A stretch of DNA of 64,000 nucleotides, from positions 2,238,543 to 2,302,542 of the forward strand of contig CAVWPS010000002.1 of NCBI GenBank assembly GCA_963756975.1, written 5' to 3'. Made by a program: the position numbers and the translations under genes. Below, one piece after another: positions 33,366-42,868 of this stretch (positions are counted from its first letter, which is position 1; every line of letters starts with the position of its first letter). Source of the stretch: CAVRQM01 sp963756975. GTDB lineage: Bacteria > Pseudomonadota > Alphaproteobacteria > Acetobacterales > Acetobacteraceae. Under the pieces are notes generated by a model. That model was given only the letters and a program-made list of their open reading frames with translations, was not told where the DNA came from and ran no database searches.

Positions 33366-35044
33366 CTACTGGCTACCACCCGTGGTGACCGGCTTGATCC
33401 GCAGCACGACCAATTCGTTCATTGGGCGGTCATATGTCGAGGCGATGGCGTACGGGTCGGAGCCCGAAGGCCAGCCGGTGAACTTAGCTGTGTTGAACTC
33501 GCCCCAATCAGTTTGATACATGATCGGAATCACTGGAAGCTGGTCGATCAGAATGCCTTCGAGCCCGGCCATCGCCTCTTTCTGTCCCTCCGGCGCCGCG
33601 CTCATGCGATAAGACAAGAGGAGCTTGTCGGCCTTCGAGTTCGCGGAATCGCTCGTAGTTTCCGCTGGCCGGCGTTCCTTCCTGGGCGGTCATGCCGCTG
33701 TTGAGCCAAGCATTGAACATGTAGTACGGACCGGGTCCGGTCTCCGAAAACCGTAGGCCGAGGTCGAAATGCCCGGTGCTCAGGTCGCTTTGCCACTGCG
33801 TCACCGCCTCCGGGTCGACATGGACCTTGAGCCCAATGGCGGCTTTCAGTTGCTGCGCAATGAGAACGGCGCCGGCCACGTTATCCGAATAAGGGGCCGA
33901 CACGACAAGACCGATATCAATGGCCTTACCGTCAGGCCCCTGCAAGACCCCGTTCGAAGTCCCACTTGAACCCAGCCTCAGTCAGCACCTGCTTCGCCTT
34001 CGCGACATCGGTCTTGTAGGTCAGGTCAGCGTATTGCGGAGCCATAAATGCCTTCTGGTATGGCAGCACTAGCCCGGTCTGAGTCTCGATCGGCGCCTCC
34101 TCGCCCAGGTCGCTGGCCTGCGCGATCGCCGCGCGATCAAGCGAAAGCGAGATCGCCTTGCGGAAGGCGAGGTTGTTTCCGGGAAACCGCCCGAGGTTGG
34201 GGTAGAGCACCGCGTCAGTAACCGGTGGAAAGAAGTATTGGTTGCCGGGGCCGGCGTGCGTGTAGCGATCGAGACCGGCGATAAACACCCCGCCCCATTG
34301 CGCCTCACCCTTCTCCAGCGCCAGGTCCGCTGTCGTGTTGGAAGTGTAGTCCGGATACACCAACTGATCGATCATCGGCTTGCCGGGCTGCCAGTAATGC
34401 GGGTTCTTGTGCATTACGATATTCTGCGGCGAGTACGACGCCACCACGAACGGCCCGGTCCCAATCGGATTGGGATTGGCCGAATGTACTGGGTCCTGCA
34501 CCGATCCCCAGAGATGCTTCGGCACAATGACCTGCGTGCCGACATCGTACAGGTCCGGATACGACGCTTCCTTGAAAGTCATCACCACCGTATCGGCATC
34601 CTGCGCCAGTACGCTGGTGTACTGGAGGCCGCTTAGGTTCAGCGCCGGAAACTTTTGCAGCAGGTTGAAGGTGAACACGACGTCGTCACTGGAGAACGGC
34701 TCGCCGTCCGACCACGTCACCCCCGAGCGAATCTTGAAGGTGAGCGTCTTACCGCTGTCACTCCAAGTGTAGCTCGACGCCAGCCACGGGATCACCTGCT
34801 CCGGTTGCAGCAGGTCGAATTGCAGCAGGCCCTCGTAGACCATGGGCGTCAGCACCGAGCCCAGGCCATTATTTGGCGAGAACGGGTTTTTGTTGTTCGG
34901 GAACGGCCCGCCATTATCGCCGGCAATGGTCAGCACGGACGGCGCGGGCGCGGCGACGGCGGCCGTGGCCAGGAAGTGCGCACAAAGCGTAGCGGCACCA
35001 GCCAGAAGCAGCCGCTTGCCCCAGACAAATTCTTGGTTCTGCAT
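33366..35044 (-). pseudogene. Family 5 substrate-binding protein (OppA-like), two frameshifts
   Basis: The start at ATG 35044 has GGAGGA 8 bases upstream and a Sec signal (RLLLAGAATLCAHFLATAAV). The SBP5 body reads YTWSDSGKTLTFKIRSGVTW, SSDDVVFTFNL, and GTGPFVVASYSP. Near 33950 one extra G after TGG shifts the frame, and the protein continues as GPDGKAIDIGLVVSAP. Near 33645 another extra base leads into KADKLLLSYRMSA and the normal C-terminus GEFNTAKFTGWPSG. Apart from the two indels the protein looks intact. It is the fifth gene (in transcription order) of the GH172/Opp-type operon. Confidence 0.82.
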
Positions 35045-35092
35045 TGGATGTTCCTCCGTAGTTGTTGCTCCGGCCACCGTGGCCGTCGGTCG

Positions 35093-36142
35093 TCAAGCTG
35101 CCTGCGGACTCGCTTGAGCTTGGCCAAACAGCCAGCAGCGAACCGTATGTCCCGGCCCGATCACCGAGTCCGATGGCGCCTGCTCGCGGCAAATCGCCAT
35201 CACATGCGGGCAGCGCGGATGAAACCGGCAGCCGGACGGCCGACGCGCCGGATTTGCCGGTGCGCCTGAAGCGCTGATCGGTACCTCACGCACGCGCGCT
35301 GGATCGGGCGCGGCGGCGATCAGCAACTGCGTGTAGGGATGCGCGGGTTCGCGCACGATACGCCGCGCGGGGCCCCGTTCGATTATCTCCCCGGCATACA
35401 TCACCATCGCATCGTCGGCGAACACGCCGGCGGAGGCGAGGTCGTGCGTTATATACAGCACGCCAAGCCCGACCCGATGCCGTAGGCCGTCCAACAGCAT
35501 CAGCACACCGGCTCGGATAGACACGTCAAGCATCGAGACGGGTTCGTCGGCCAATAAGATGTCCGGTTGGCAGGCCAGCGCCCGTGCGATCGCCACGCGC
35601 TGTCGCTGGCCGCCGGAGAGTTCGTGCGGGTAGCGATCGATGTAGCTGCGCCCGGGCGCAAGGCTGACCTGCTCCAGCAATCCACTCACCCGTTCGTCCA
35701 TCGACAAAGACGAGGCCGCGAAGCGGCCCTGGTGAATGAGCAGCGGCCGGCGCAAGTGATAGCCGACGGTATGCCGCGGATTAAGCGAGCCGAACGGGTC
35801 CTGCAGCATGAGCTGCACGCGCGCGCAATAGGATCGGAACGCCACGCCATGTGTGGCACGGACGGGAACACCCTCCAGCGCAATCTCACCGGCGGTGGGC
35901 GGTTCGAGCTGCGCCAGCAGCCGCGCCATGGTGGATTTGCCGGAGCCCGACTCGCCGATCAGGGCGGAGATGCGCCCCTTTTCCAATTGCAGCGATACGC
36001 GCTCGACTACCATCACCGGGCCGCCGGTCTTGCCGCCCCAGGGGAGCGGCAAGCGTTGCGTGCCATAGCTCTTCGATACGGCACGTGCTTCAAGCGTCGG
36101 AGGAGCAGGCTGTGCGGCGTCGAGCGAGACGGCGAGGTTCAT
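35093..36142 (-). CDS. Oligopeptide-type ABC transporter ATPase (OppF-like)
   Basis: A 349-residue ATPase with Walker A GESGSGKST, signature LSGGQRQRV, and ILLADEPVSMLD (Met in place of the usual Ala before Leu). The C-terminal cysteine cluster CRFHPRCPHV is present. Its start overlaps the stop of the permease-ATPase fusion gene. It completes the pair of NBDs for the importer. Confidence 0.93.
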   Translation of the reverse strand: MNLAVSLDAAQPAPPTLEARAVSKSYGTQRLPLPWGGKTGGPVMVVERVSLQLEKGRISALIGESGSGKSTMARLLAQLEPPTAGEIALEGVPVRATHGVAFRSYCARVQLMLQDPFGSLNPRHTVGYHLRRPLLIHQGRFAASSLSMDERVSGLLEQVSLAPGRSYIDRYPHELSGGQRQRVAIARALACQPDILLADEPVSMLDVSIRAGVLMLLDGLRHRVGLGVLYITHDLASAGVFADDAMVMYAGEIIERGPARRIVREPAHPYTQLLIAAAPDPARVREVPISASGAPANPARRPSGCRFHPRCPHVMAICREQAPSDSVIGPGHTVRCWLFGQAQASPQAA

Positions 36143-38073
36143 GGCAGCATGGTCGGCGCCAGCGCTGCCGTTGCGGAAGCGGCAGCCACTACCGGCGCTG
36201 CCTCATACAGCCGGCAGGCGACCAGCCTGCCCTCCATGACCGGTTGAAGCGCGGGCACCGTCTCCGCGCAGGAAGGCATCACCTCCGCGCAACGGTCGCG
36301 GAACGGGCAACCGCTAGGAACTTGCGCCAAGCTAGGCGGCGAACCAGGAATGCCGGCCATGGTGATCCGGCCATCGGCCACCGAGGGAAAGGATCGTAGT
36401 AGCCCCACGCTGTAAGGATGCAAAGGTTGCTGGCGCAACAGCTTCACTGCGGCCGCTTCCATGATACGCCCGCCATACATCACAACCACGCGGTCGGCGA
36501 TCTCCATGATCAGCGGGAGGTCATGCGTGATCAGCACGATGGTGAGGCCGAGTCGGTCGCGCAGACGCAGCAACTCGTCGACGATCTGCCGCTGCGTGAC
36601 CACGTCCAGCGCCGTCGTCGGCTCGTCCAGCAGGAGCACGCGCGGCTCCAGCGCGAGGGCGAGAGCAATCATCACCCGCTGCCGCATCCCGCCCGAGAGC
36701 TCATGCGCGTAGCGGCCCATCACGGCGGGATCAAGGCCCACCAGCTGAAACAACCCGGGCCAGCGCGCCGCGCCGTCACGCCAAGCGGAGCGACCACAGT
36801 GATCGATGACCACGTCGCGCAGCTGTGCGCCTACCGTCAGCACCGGGTTGAGCGCGCTCATCGCCGCCTGTGGCACGAATGCGATCTTCTGCCAACGAAA
36901 CAGCCGCAACGCCTCGGGATCAAGCGACAGCACGTCCAGCAAGCCAAGCTCGTCGCGGAACAGGATGCGACCGCCGGCGATGCGCCCCGCCCCCTCCAGC
37001 AGCCGACAGATGGCAAGCACCAACGTGGACTTGCCGGACCCGGACTCGCCGGCGATACCGACGATCTCGCCACGGCGCACATCGAGGTCGATGCCGTTGA
37101 CCGCGTGCAACAGCCGGTCGCCGCTCTGGTAGCCGACATGTAAGCGGCAGACGGCAAGGGTCGTATCGACGTCGGGACAGATGTCACCGTGTTCACTAGC
37201 GGCGCCGCGGCTTCGGGGTGACCCGCGGGGGATCCGCGCCGGCGCGCGCAGCCGTGGATCGACCCACTCGTCGATTGAAAAGTTGAGCAGCGCCAGGGCC
37301 ATGCCGGTCAGCGCAATGCATAGGCCGGGCGGCACATACCACCACCAGGCACCCAACGTGAACGCCTGAAAGTTCTGCATCCAATAGAGCATGGTTCCCC
37401 AGCTCCACTCGGTAATGTCGACCAGTCCTAAAAAGGCGAGCGATGCTTGCGTGATGATGGCGAAGGTCACGGTGAGCAAGAAACCAGCGGCGATGATGGG
37501 CAACTGCGCGGGCAAGATCTCGCGAAAGATAATGCTTAATGCGCTCTCCCCAGTAGCGCGCGCGGCGATCACAAAATCGCGGCCGCGCAACGATAGCGTC
37601 TGCGCCCGCAGCACGCGCGCTCCCCAAGCCCAGCCGGTCAGGCTGATGACGACCGCGACCTCGAGCGAGCCTTTCCGAGGCAGGTAACCGCTCAGCACGA
37701 TGACTAGTGGCAGTGCCGGGATAACCAGCGCGACGTTGATGATGGCAGAGAGCAACTCGCCCACCGTGCCGCCGAGATAGCCAGAGGGGATGCCGATCAG
37801 CACCGAAAGGATTGTGGCGATCGTCGCCGCCGCGAAGCCGACCAGCAGCGAACTGCCCGCGCCGACCAGCAGCTGCGATAACACGTCCTGCCCAATCTGG
37901 GTGGTGCCCAGCCAATGCGCGGCGCTTGGCAACTCCAGGATTGGACCGCTGGCGGCGGAGGGGTCGTAAGGCGCGAGCCAAGGGCCGAACACGCCGATGC
38001 CTAGAAAGATCGCTAGAATGATGGTCCCGGCCAGCGCCTTCGGCGAGGCGAGCCCACGCTTCACGGCGTTCAT
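36139..38073 (-). CDS. Fused Opp-type permease and ATPase (OppC-OppD)
   Basis: A 644-residue single frame. Residues ~1-285 are a DppC-like permease (AHWLGTTQIGQDVLSQLL, EAA-like loop GRDFVIAARATGESAL, end EWVDPRLRAP). Residues ~310-640 are an OppD-like ATPase: Walker A GESGSGKST, signature LSGGMRQRV, Walker B VLLLDEPTTALD, and C-terminal CPFRDRCAEV. Both halves are complete and joined by a 25-residue linker, with no sign of a frameshift. Such fusions are known in peptide/oligosaccharide importers. The upstream OppB gene ends 2 bp away. Confidence 0.9.
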   Translation of the reverse strand: MNAVKRGLASPKALAGTIILAIFLGIGVFGPWLAPYDPSAASGPILELPSAAHWLGTTQIGQDVLSQLLVGAGSSLLVGFAAATIATILSVLIGIPSGYLGGTVGELLSAIINVALVIPALPLVIVLSGYLPRKGSLEVAVVISLTGWAWGARVLRAQTLSLRGRDFVIAARATGESALSIIFREILPAQLPIIAAGFLLTVTFAIITQASLAFLGLVDITEWSWGTMLYWMQNFQAFTLGAWWWYVPPGLCIALTGMALALLNFSIDEWVDPRLRAPARIPRGSPRSRGAASEHGDICPDVDTTLAVCRLHVGYQSGDRLLHAVNGIDLDVRRGEIVGIAGESGSGKSTLVLAICRLLEGAGRIAGGRILFRDELGLLDVLSLDPEALRLFRWQKIAFVPQAAMSALNPVLTVGAQLRDVVIDHCGRSAWRDGAARWPGLFQLVGLDPAVMGRYAHELSGGMRQRVMIALALALEPRVLLLDEPTTALDVVTQRQIVDELLRLRDRLGLTIVLITHDLPLIMEIADRVVVMYGGRIMEAAAVKLLRQQPLHPYSVGLLRSFPSVADGRITMAGIPGSPPSLAQVPSGCPFRDRCAEVMPSCAETVPALQPVMEGRLVACRLYEAAPVVAAASATAALAPTMLP

Positions 38074-38074
38074 G

Positions 38075-39055
38075 CTACGCCGCTCGCCGGGTGCGAGGAT
38101 CGAGCAGCAGATAGATCAAGTCCGCCGCGAGATTGGCGAGCAACACGGCGATGACGATAACCAAGAAGATGCCCTGCATCAGCGGGTAATCATTGGTGGT
38201 GACCGCATTGTAGAGCACGAAGCCGATGCCCGGGTATGAGAACACGACTTCAACCAGCACTGCGCCGGAAACGATAAAGCCGAGCGACAGGGCGAAGCTG
38301 GCGATGTTGGGCAGGATCGCGTTGCGTGCGGCGTAGTGGAGAACGATGCGCCACGTCTTCAAACCTTTCGCCCGCGCCAGCATGAGATAGCTTTCCGACA
38401 GGGTCGTCGCCATCATGTTGCGCATCCCCAATGCCCAGCCCCCCACGGCGGAGGCGACGATGGTCAGCGCCGGCAGGATCGCGTGATAAAGGGCACTGCA
38501 GATGAAGGCGCCCGACCACTCAGCTTGCAGTGACGGCGAGTAGCCACCGGAAAACGGGAGCCAGTCTAACTGCACGGCGAACAGCGCCACCGCGATCTGG
38601 CCCAGCCAAAAATACGGCATGGACGACAGTAGGCCGAATAGCGGAATGGCGCCCTCCCATGCCGTGCCACGCCGCCAGCCGGCTACGATGCCGAAGGCGG
38701 TGCCGATCAGGAAGGCGAGCACTGTCGTGACCCCGACCAGGATCACAGTCCAGGGCATCAACTCCCCGATCACCGAGGCCACGGTCGAGGGGAAGTAGTT
38801 GGTGGAGACCCCGAAATCGCCGGTCAGGGTGTTTGCGAGATAAGTCCAGTATTGCACAAGCACACTCTGCTGCTTGTCAAGCCCAAACGCGGCTTCAAGC
38901 GCTTTCATCGACTGGCCGGTCAATTGCCCCTGGAACCGTCCCAGAATGGAGTCAAGCGCCGTTCCAGGCATGAGCCGAGGAATGATGAAGTTGATCGAGA
39001 TCGCCGCCCAAAGCGTGACGAGATAGAAGGCAAGCCGCCGCACGATGACCCTCAT
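38075..39055 (-). CDS. Oligopeptide-type ABC permease (OppB-like)
   Basis: A 326-residue permease from ATG 39055, 2 bp after the GH172 stop. The N-terminal helix is followed by FIIPRLMPGTALDSILGRF, and the BPD domain carries SESYLMLARAKGLKTWRI. The end NDYPLMQGIFLVIVIAVLLA and LLLDPRTRRAA are typical. Family members of this class import cello- and galacto-oligosaccharides as well as peptides. Confidence 0.93.
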   Translation of the reverse strand: MRVIVRRLAFYLVTLWAAISINFIIPRLMPGTALDSILGRFQGQLTGQSMKALEAAFGLDKQQSVLVQYWTYLANTLTGDFGVSTNYFPSTVASVIGELMPWTVILVGVTTVLAFLIGTAFGIVAGWRRGTAWEGAIPLFGLLSSMPYFWLGQIAVALFAVQLDWLPFSGGYSPSLQAEWSGAFICSALYHAILPALTIVASAVGGWALGMRNMMATTLSESYLMLARAKGLKTWRIVLHYAARNAILPNIASFALSLGFIVSGAVLVEVVFSYPGIGFVLYNAVTTNDYPLMQGIFLVIVIAVLLANLAADLIYLLLDPRTRRAA

Positions 39056-39057
39056 CG

Positions 39058-40161
39058 CTAGCCGCCGGTCACACCGGAGGCTATCCACCGATCCGGGTGA
39101 CTGCGGGTCTCCAGATGCTCGGGACGCAGGTTCGAAGTGTGAGTTCCGTTCGGCGAGCGGCCGTACCAGAACGCGACCGTGGCAATGTCGTCGCGCCGCG
39201 GCCTGTAGCGCATGTCCGGTCGCCAGCCGAGATCCTGCACCGTCACGGACAGCGAGCGCGCGAACCGAACGGGGTCGCCATGGTGCCACCGATACATTCC
39301 GAACCGTGTCTGGCTTTGATAGAGCCCGTCCGGCTTGATCACCTGATGCATGCCGAGGAACGGCGTCGAGTAGGTAACGTAGCCATTGTCGGGCACTTCA
39401 TAATCCCAGGCACCGCCGAAGTAATCCTCTGTCCCCGTGCCGCAGATCGTCGGGAATTCAATGTCGTCGTCGATGAAAAACTTCAGCTCGCCCTCGCCCC
39501 ACCAGCCTGTGCTGTTGCAGCCAAAGGCGAGATAGGCGCCAACGAAGGAGCCGTGGTCCTGCACCTGAGGTAGGATCGTGTGGATATGCGTCTCGTCTAC
39601 CGGATCGCTGCGGTTCCAGAAGGCATGGAAATACGGCGCTTCGTCAGGCACCTCACCAAGCCCATAATCGAGGTAATGGTCCACGACCGCCTTGCGATCG
39701 CTCACGTTCTGCAGGGTCATGCGCGTAGACTTGCAGAACGGCATCGTCCAAAATGTGTTCATACCGCAATAGGGTGCCACCACTACATATTGTGATGTAA
39801 CAGGCGCATAGGTTTCCCAACCCAGGCAGAAAAAGTCGCCAAGTGGCACTTCCACCGCCGGGTTGTCGGCGCCATCCCACCAGATGCGCAGGATCAACGA
39901 GCGCCACCATTCCGGCTTAACCGAGATCCAGAAGTGCTCTATCGCGCCCGAGCCCTCGATCTCCGCCAGCAGCTTCTCCTCGCCGGGGGCGATCTCGACA
40001 CTTGGCGATACTTTCCAGCCGACCCCGAGATCCGACGCTGCGCGCTGCCCGGTGCCGGTAGTCGCCCGCCCGCCCTGGCCGGGTGCGCCGGTAACGTTCT
40101 CCCCGCTGATTGACCGCGACACCCAGTTGTCCAAGCGCGCGATCCCGAAATCCTTTGCCAA
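39058..40161 (-). CDS. GH172 family glycoside hydrolase (DUF2961)
   Basis: About 367 residues from TTG 40161; AGGAGG lies 6 bases upstream and no ATG fits as well. The DUF2961 core is complete: GEEKLLAEIEGSGAIEHFWI, FGCNSTGWWGEGELKFFIDD, TICGTGTEDYFGGAW, and FGMYRWHHGDPVRF. Family GH172 acts on alpha-D-furanosides (difructose anhydride I, inulobiose, D-arabinan). The glutamates in WGEGE (E225) and GTGTED (E245) match the catalytic pair by spacing. No signal peptide is seen, so it is likely cytoplasmic and cleaves imported oligosaccharides. It is the first gene of the 33366-40161 operon. Confidence 0.88.
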   Translation of the reverse strand: MAKDFGIARLDNWVSRSISGENVTGAPGQGGRATTGTGQRAASDLGVGWKVSPSVEIAPGEEKLLAEIEGSGAIEHFWISVKPEWWRSLILRIWWDGADNPAVEVPLGDFFCLGWETYAPVTSQYVVVAPYCGMNTFWTMPFCKSTRMTLQNVSDRKAVVDHYLDYGLGEVPDEAPYFHAFWNRSDPVDETHIHTILPQVQDHGSFVGAYLAFGCNSTGWWGEGELKFFIDDDIEFPTICGTGTEDYFGGAWDYEVPDNGYVTYSTPFLGMHQVIKPDGLYQSQTRFGMYRWHHGDPVRFARSLSVTVQDLGWRPDMRYRPRRDDIATVAFWYGRSPNGTHTSNLRPEHLETRSHPDRWIASGVTGG

Positions 40162-40733
40162 ACTCGCCCTCCTACTTCGTTCCGAAATGAGATGTTCCGC
40201 GGCGGATGACCTGACCGCTCGCGGCCAAGTCATGGGCAATAGGTTGGCTGGATCGGATCACTTGGCTTGCAGCCGTAGGGCGCGGACGCACATTCGTTAA
40301 CATCCTCCGCATTACCCGATCGTCTCGGGATCGGCTTGACTGTCCTTTATCGACAAAAGACAGTGCGAGTCAAGTGATTTCGGTTTGCGCCGGTAACATT
40401 TGGAACCGCCTTAAGGCGCTTCCTGCAACTTCACCGAGCTGTGTTCAAGATTCTACTCAGCCTGGCCGCGCGCAGGATCGCCGCCACGGACATTCAGAGG
40501 TCGTGATCAACGTCGCCGGAATAAGTCGGAGCGATCGAACAGCAAACTTTTTCAAAGTTTGTAGCGCGCCCAGCAAAAGAGGTCGGTCGTCAATCGCGAC
40601 TTTAAAACCGAACGCAGTGCGCGTACCTTCAGGCGCTGAGTCGGCAATCGCACTGGGTGTAGCAAGACGTCAAAGCCCTTCTTGAGGTCAGGCGCGACGA
40701 ATGCACGGTGATCAGATGCAGTGCGAGAACCAC
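40162..40733. promoter_or_regulatory. Non-coding region upstream of GH172, with inverted repeats
   Basis: No gene is recognisable. The stretch 40335-40374 holds nested inverted repeats: CTTGACT (40335-40341) with AGTCAAG (40368-40374), and ACTGTC (40339-40344) with GACAGT (40359-40364). It lies about 175 bp before the GH172 start and could be a regulator site or a terminator for the gene cluster on its right. Confidence 0.4.
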
Positions 40734-41807
40734 TTACAGCATTGACGATAGATACCGCCCAGGCACCAGCCCCTGCTCGCGAGCGAGATCGAGAAGCGGA
40801 GCGATCCGACGCTGCTTCTTCTCCGAGTGGTTTTGCGCAATATCAGACAGGCGGTGACGTAGAAACGGGTTAGCGAAGCGGTCGATCACAGTCTCCTGGT
40901 ATGCTACTGCCTCCGCCGCCATGCCGATCGCCGCGAACACGGGCAACACCTCAGCCTGCAAGATCGACCGGAGCGCGTCGTCCCATTCAGGTTTCGCGAT
41001 CGCCTCGGCAACTGTCAGCTCCGGCTGTGCACCGTCGGCGAGCCAGCGCTCGGCCAGCACGCTGTGACCTAGATTGAGGATAAACAGTTTCAGTCGCTCG
41101 TATGGCCGCAGGTCGGGCACGATCCGCACGTCCGGGTGGACGCAGGGCGCCAATACGCCGGGTCCTGCTTCAATCGCCCAGAGCGCGTACGGTTCGGCTA
41201 TCGCGCCGACCGGCTTCAGCGCCTCGGACACAATCCGATCGACCAGCGAGTTAGCCCAGACGCAGTCGTGCAGCCACGCTCGAAACGCCGGCTCCGGCGC
41301 GAGGCTTAGCATCAACTCGCGCAGCCTGGTGCCATTGGCGGAGAGCAACTCGCACGGAAGCATGACCAGTGGGGTCGCGCCGGCTTCGAACCGAGCGCGT
41401 AGCAGCGCGCTTAGGCGCGCGGGAAAGGAGTGCGGAGTGACAGCGTCACGCGGGTCCAATCGCCAGCCGGTGTCGCCGGTGTTGCAGACGACTAACCGGG
41501 TTTCGGTTACAAACTGCTCTAGGATGAAGGCCCAGTCTTCTTCGGCGTGCCACGCGGCACCAACGCTGCCGACCTCAACGCGCCGCTCAACCACCTTCCC
41601 GTCTAAGCGGCCGCGGATCAGCACCGGATACGGGCGCATGGTTCGGAAACCCTCGATCCGGCGCCGACTCTCGGCCGAGCCGGTCGTCTGCACGACCGCG
41701 ATCGGCCCGGCAGCCGCGTCGTCGGAGACGAACAAGTCGACGTGCGCCTGCAGAAATCGACTGGTGCCGAATTGCATCACCGGGCACGGGACGGCGGCGG
41801 TCGTCAT
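40734..41807 (-). CDS. Mannitol dehydrogenase-family hexuronate reductase (fructuronate/tagaturonate reductase-like)
   Basis: A 357-residue NAD(P)-dependent long-chain polyol dehydrogenase. The N-terminal FGTSRFLQAH is the usual cofactor opening, LPCELLSANG follows near 150, and KLFILNLGHS with NPFLRHRLSDIAQNHSEKK carry the conserved Lys/Asn/His catalytic region. Relatives UxaB and UxuB reduce tagaturonate to altronate and fructuronate to mannonate. The preceding gene makes such a ketouronic acid. It overlaps the dehydrogenase gene by 4 bp and is the last gene of the 40734-46652 operon. Confidence 0.85.
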   Translation of the reverse strand: MTTAAVPCPVMQFGTSRFLQAHVDLFVSDDAAAGPIAVVQTTGSAESRRRIEGFRTMRPYPVLIRGRLDGKVVERRVEVGSVGAAWHAEEDWAFILEQFVTETRLVVCNTGDTGWRLDPRDAVTPHSFPARLSALLRARFEAGATPLVMLPCELLSANGTRLRELMLSLAPEPAFRAWLHDCVWANSLVDRIVSEALKPVGAIAEPYALWAIEAGPGVLAPCVHPDVRIVPDLRPYERLKLFILNLGHSVLAERWLADGAQPELTVAEAIAKPEWDDALRSILQAEVLPVFAAIGMAAEAVAYQETVIDRFANPFLRHRLSDIAQNHSEKKQRRIAPLLDLAREQGLVPGRYLSSML

Positions 41808-42847
41808 ACGTCGATCAGCGCCTTGACCACACCGCCCGCCGGATCGGCCCAGCGCGGCATCAGCGACGGTACGTCCGACAGCGGCCCGCGATGGGTTGCG
41901 AGCGCGGCACTCGGGATGCTTCCGTCACGCAGGCCAGCGACCGCTTCGGAGAAGTCGTCGGCCAGCGCGTTGCGGCTGCCGAGCACGCGCATCTCGCGCT
42001 TGTGGAACTCGGGGTCGGAGAAATAGATCGTGTCCTTGACCACGCTGACCAGCACGTAGGTGCCGCCATGGGCGACGTAGGTGAACCCGGCCTCGATCGA
42101 GGTCGCGTTGCCAGTCGCGTCGATCACGACGTCGAAGCCGTCGTCACCGGTCAGCTCGGCCAATCGTGCCGCGACGCCCTCATCCGCCGTCACGGTCGCG
42201 GCTACGTCGAAGGTGGCGGCGCAGAAGGCGCGCCGGTCGGCGCGCACATCCAGCACCACCGGAGCCACACCGCCGCGCACCACCGAGGCGACGACGCCGA
42301 GCCCGATCGGCCCCGCGCCTACGACCAGCACGTGGTCGTCTCGGCCGATTTGCGCCCGGCGGACCGCATGGGCGCCGATTGCCAGAAACTCGACCATTGC
42401 CGCTTGATCCAGCGTGATCTCGTCCGCCCGCATGACGTTGGCCTCCGGCAGAGCCAGCAGTTCGCACATACCGCCGTCGGTATGCACGCCGAGCACGCGA
42501 ATATTCATGCAGCAGTTCGGCTTGCTACGGCGGCATGCGTGGCAGGTGCCGCAAGACAGATAAGGGTTGACATAAACCGGGTCGCCCGGCCGCAGCCGCC
42601 TGCTGCCACGTGTTTCGACGACCGTGCCGGACAGTTCGTGCCCCATGACGCGCGGGTAAGCGAGAAACGGGTGCTTACCTGCGTAGATGTGCATGTCCGT
42701 GCCGCATACGCCGACGTGGCGGATGCGGATCAGCACTTCGCCGTCTTGCGGCACCGGGTCGGAACGCTCGACCAGCGCCAGGCTGCCGGGGCGGTTGCAG
42801 ATGATCACCTTGATAGCGGGGAACTCCTCAGAGTGGGGGCGGCCCAC
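41804..42847 (-). CDS. Zinc-dependent dehydrogenase, L-gulonate/L-galactonate 5-dehydrogenase-like
   Basis: A ~347-residue medium-chain dehydrogenase. Catalytic zinc ligands are in VCGTDMH and VMGHE, and the structural zinc site is CGTCHACRRSKPNCC. The Rossmann motif is GAGPIGLGVV. Sequence style and context match enzymes oxidising L-gulonate or L-galactonate at C5 to fructuronate or tagaturonate. The start is uncertain. The frame opens at GTG 42847, while homologues begin MKxVIC, where this gene has ATC (42814) preceded by an excellent GAGGAG. No ATG is available nearby. Confidence 0.82.
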   Translation of the reverse strand: MGRPHSEEFPAIKVIICNRPGSLALVERSDPVPQDGEVLIRIRHVGVCGTDMHIYAGKHPFLAYPRVMGHELSGTVVETRGSRRLRPGDPVYVNPYLSCGTCHACRRSKPNCCMNIRVLGVHTDGGMCELLALPEANVMRADEITLDQAAMVEFLAIGAHAVRRAQIGRDDHVLVVGAGPIGLGVVASVVRGGVAPVVLDVRADRRAFCAATFDVAATVTADEGVAARLAELTGDDGFDVVIDATGNATSIEAGFTYVAHGGTYVLVSVVKDTIYFSDPEFHKREMRVLGSRNALADDFSEAVAGLRDGSIPSAALATHRGPLSDVPSLMPRWADPAGGVVKALIDV

Positions 42848-42868
42848 GGTCCGCCCCCGATGCAGAAA

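Noticed and set aside
40374..40685. Plus-strand frame in the gap before the reductase gene
   Set aside because: No family features and it contains the likely control region of the GH172 operon.
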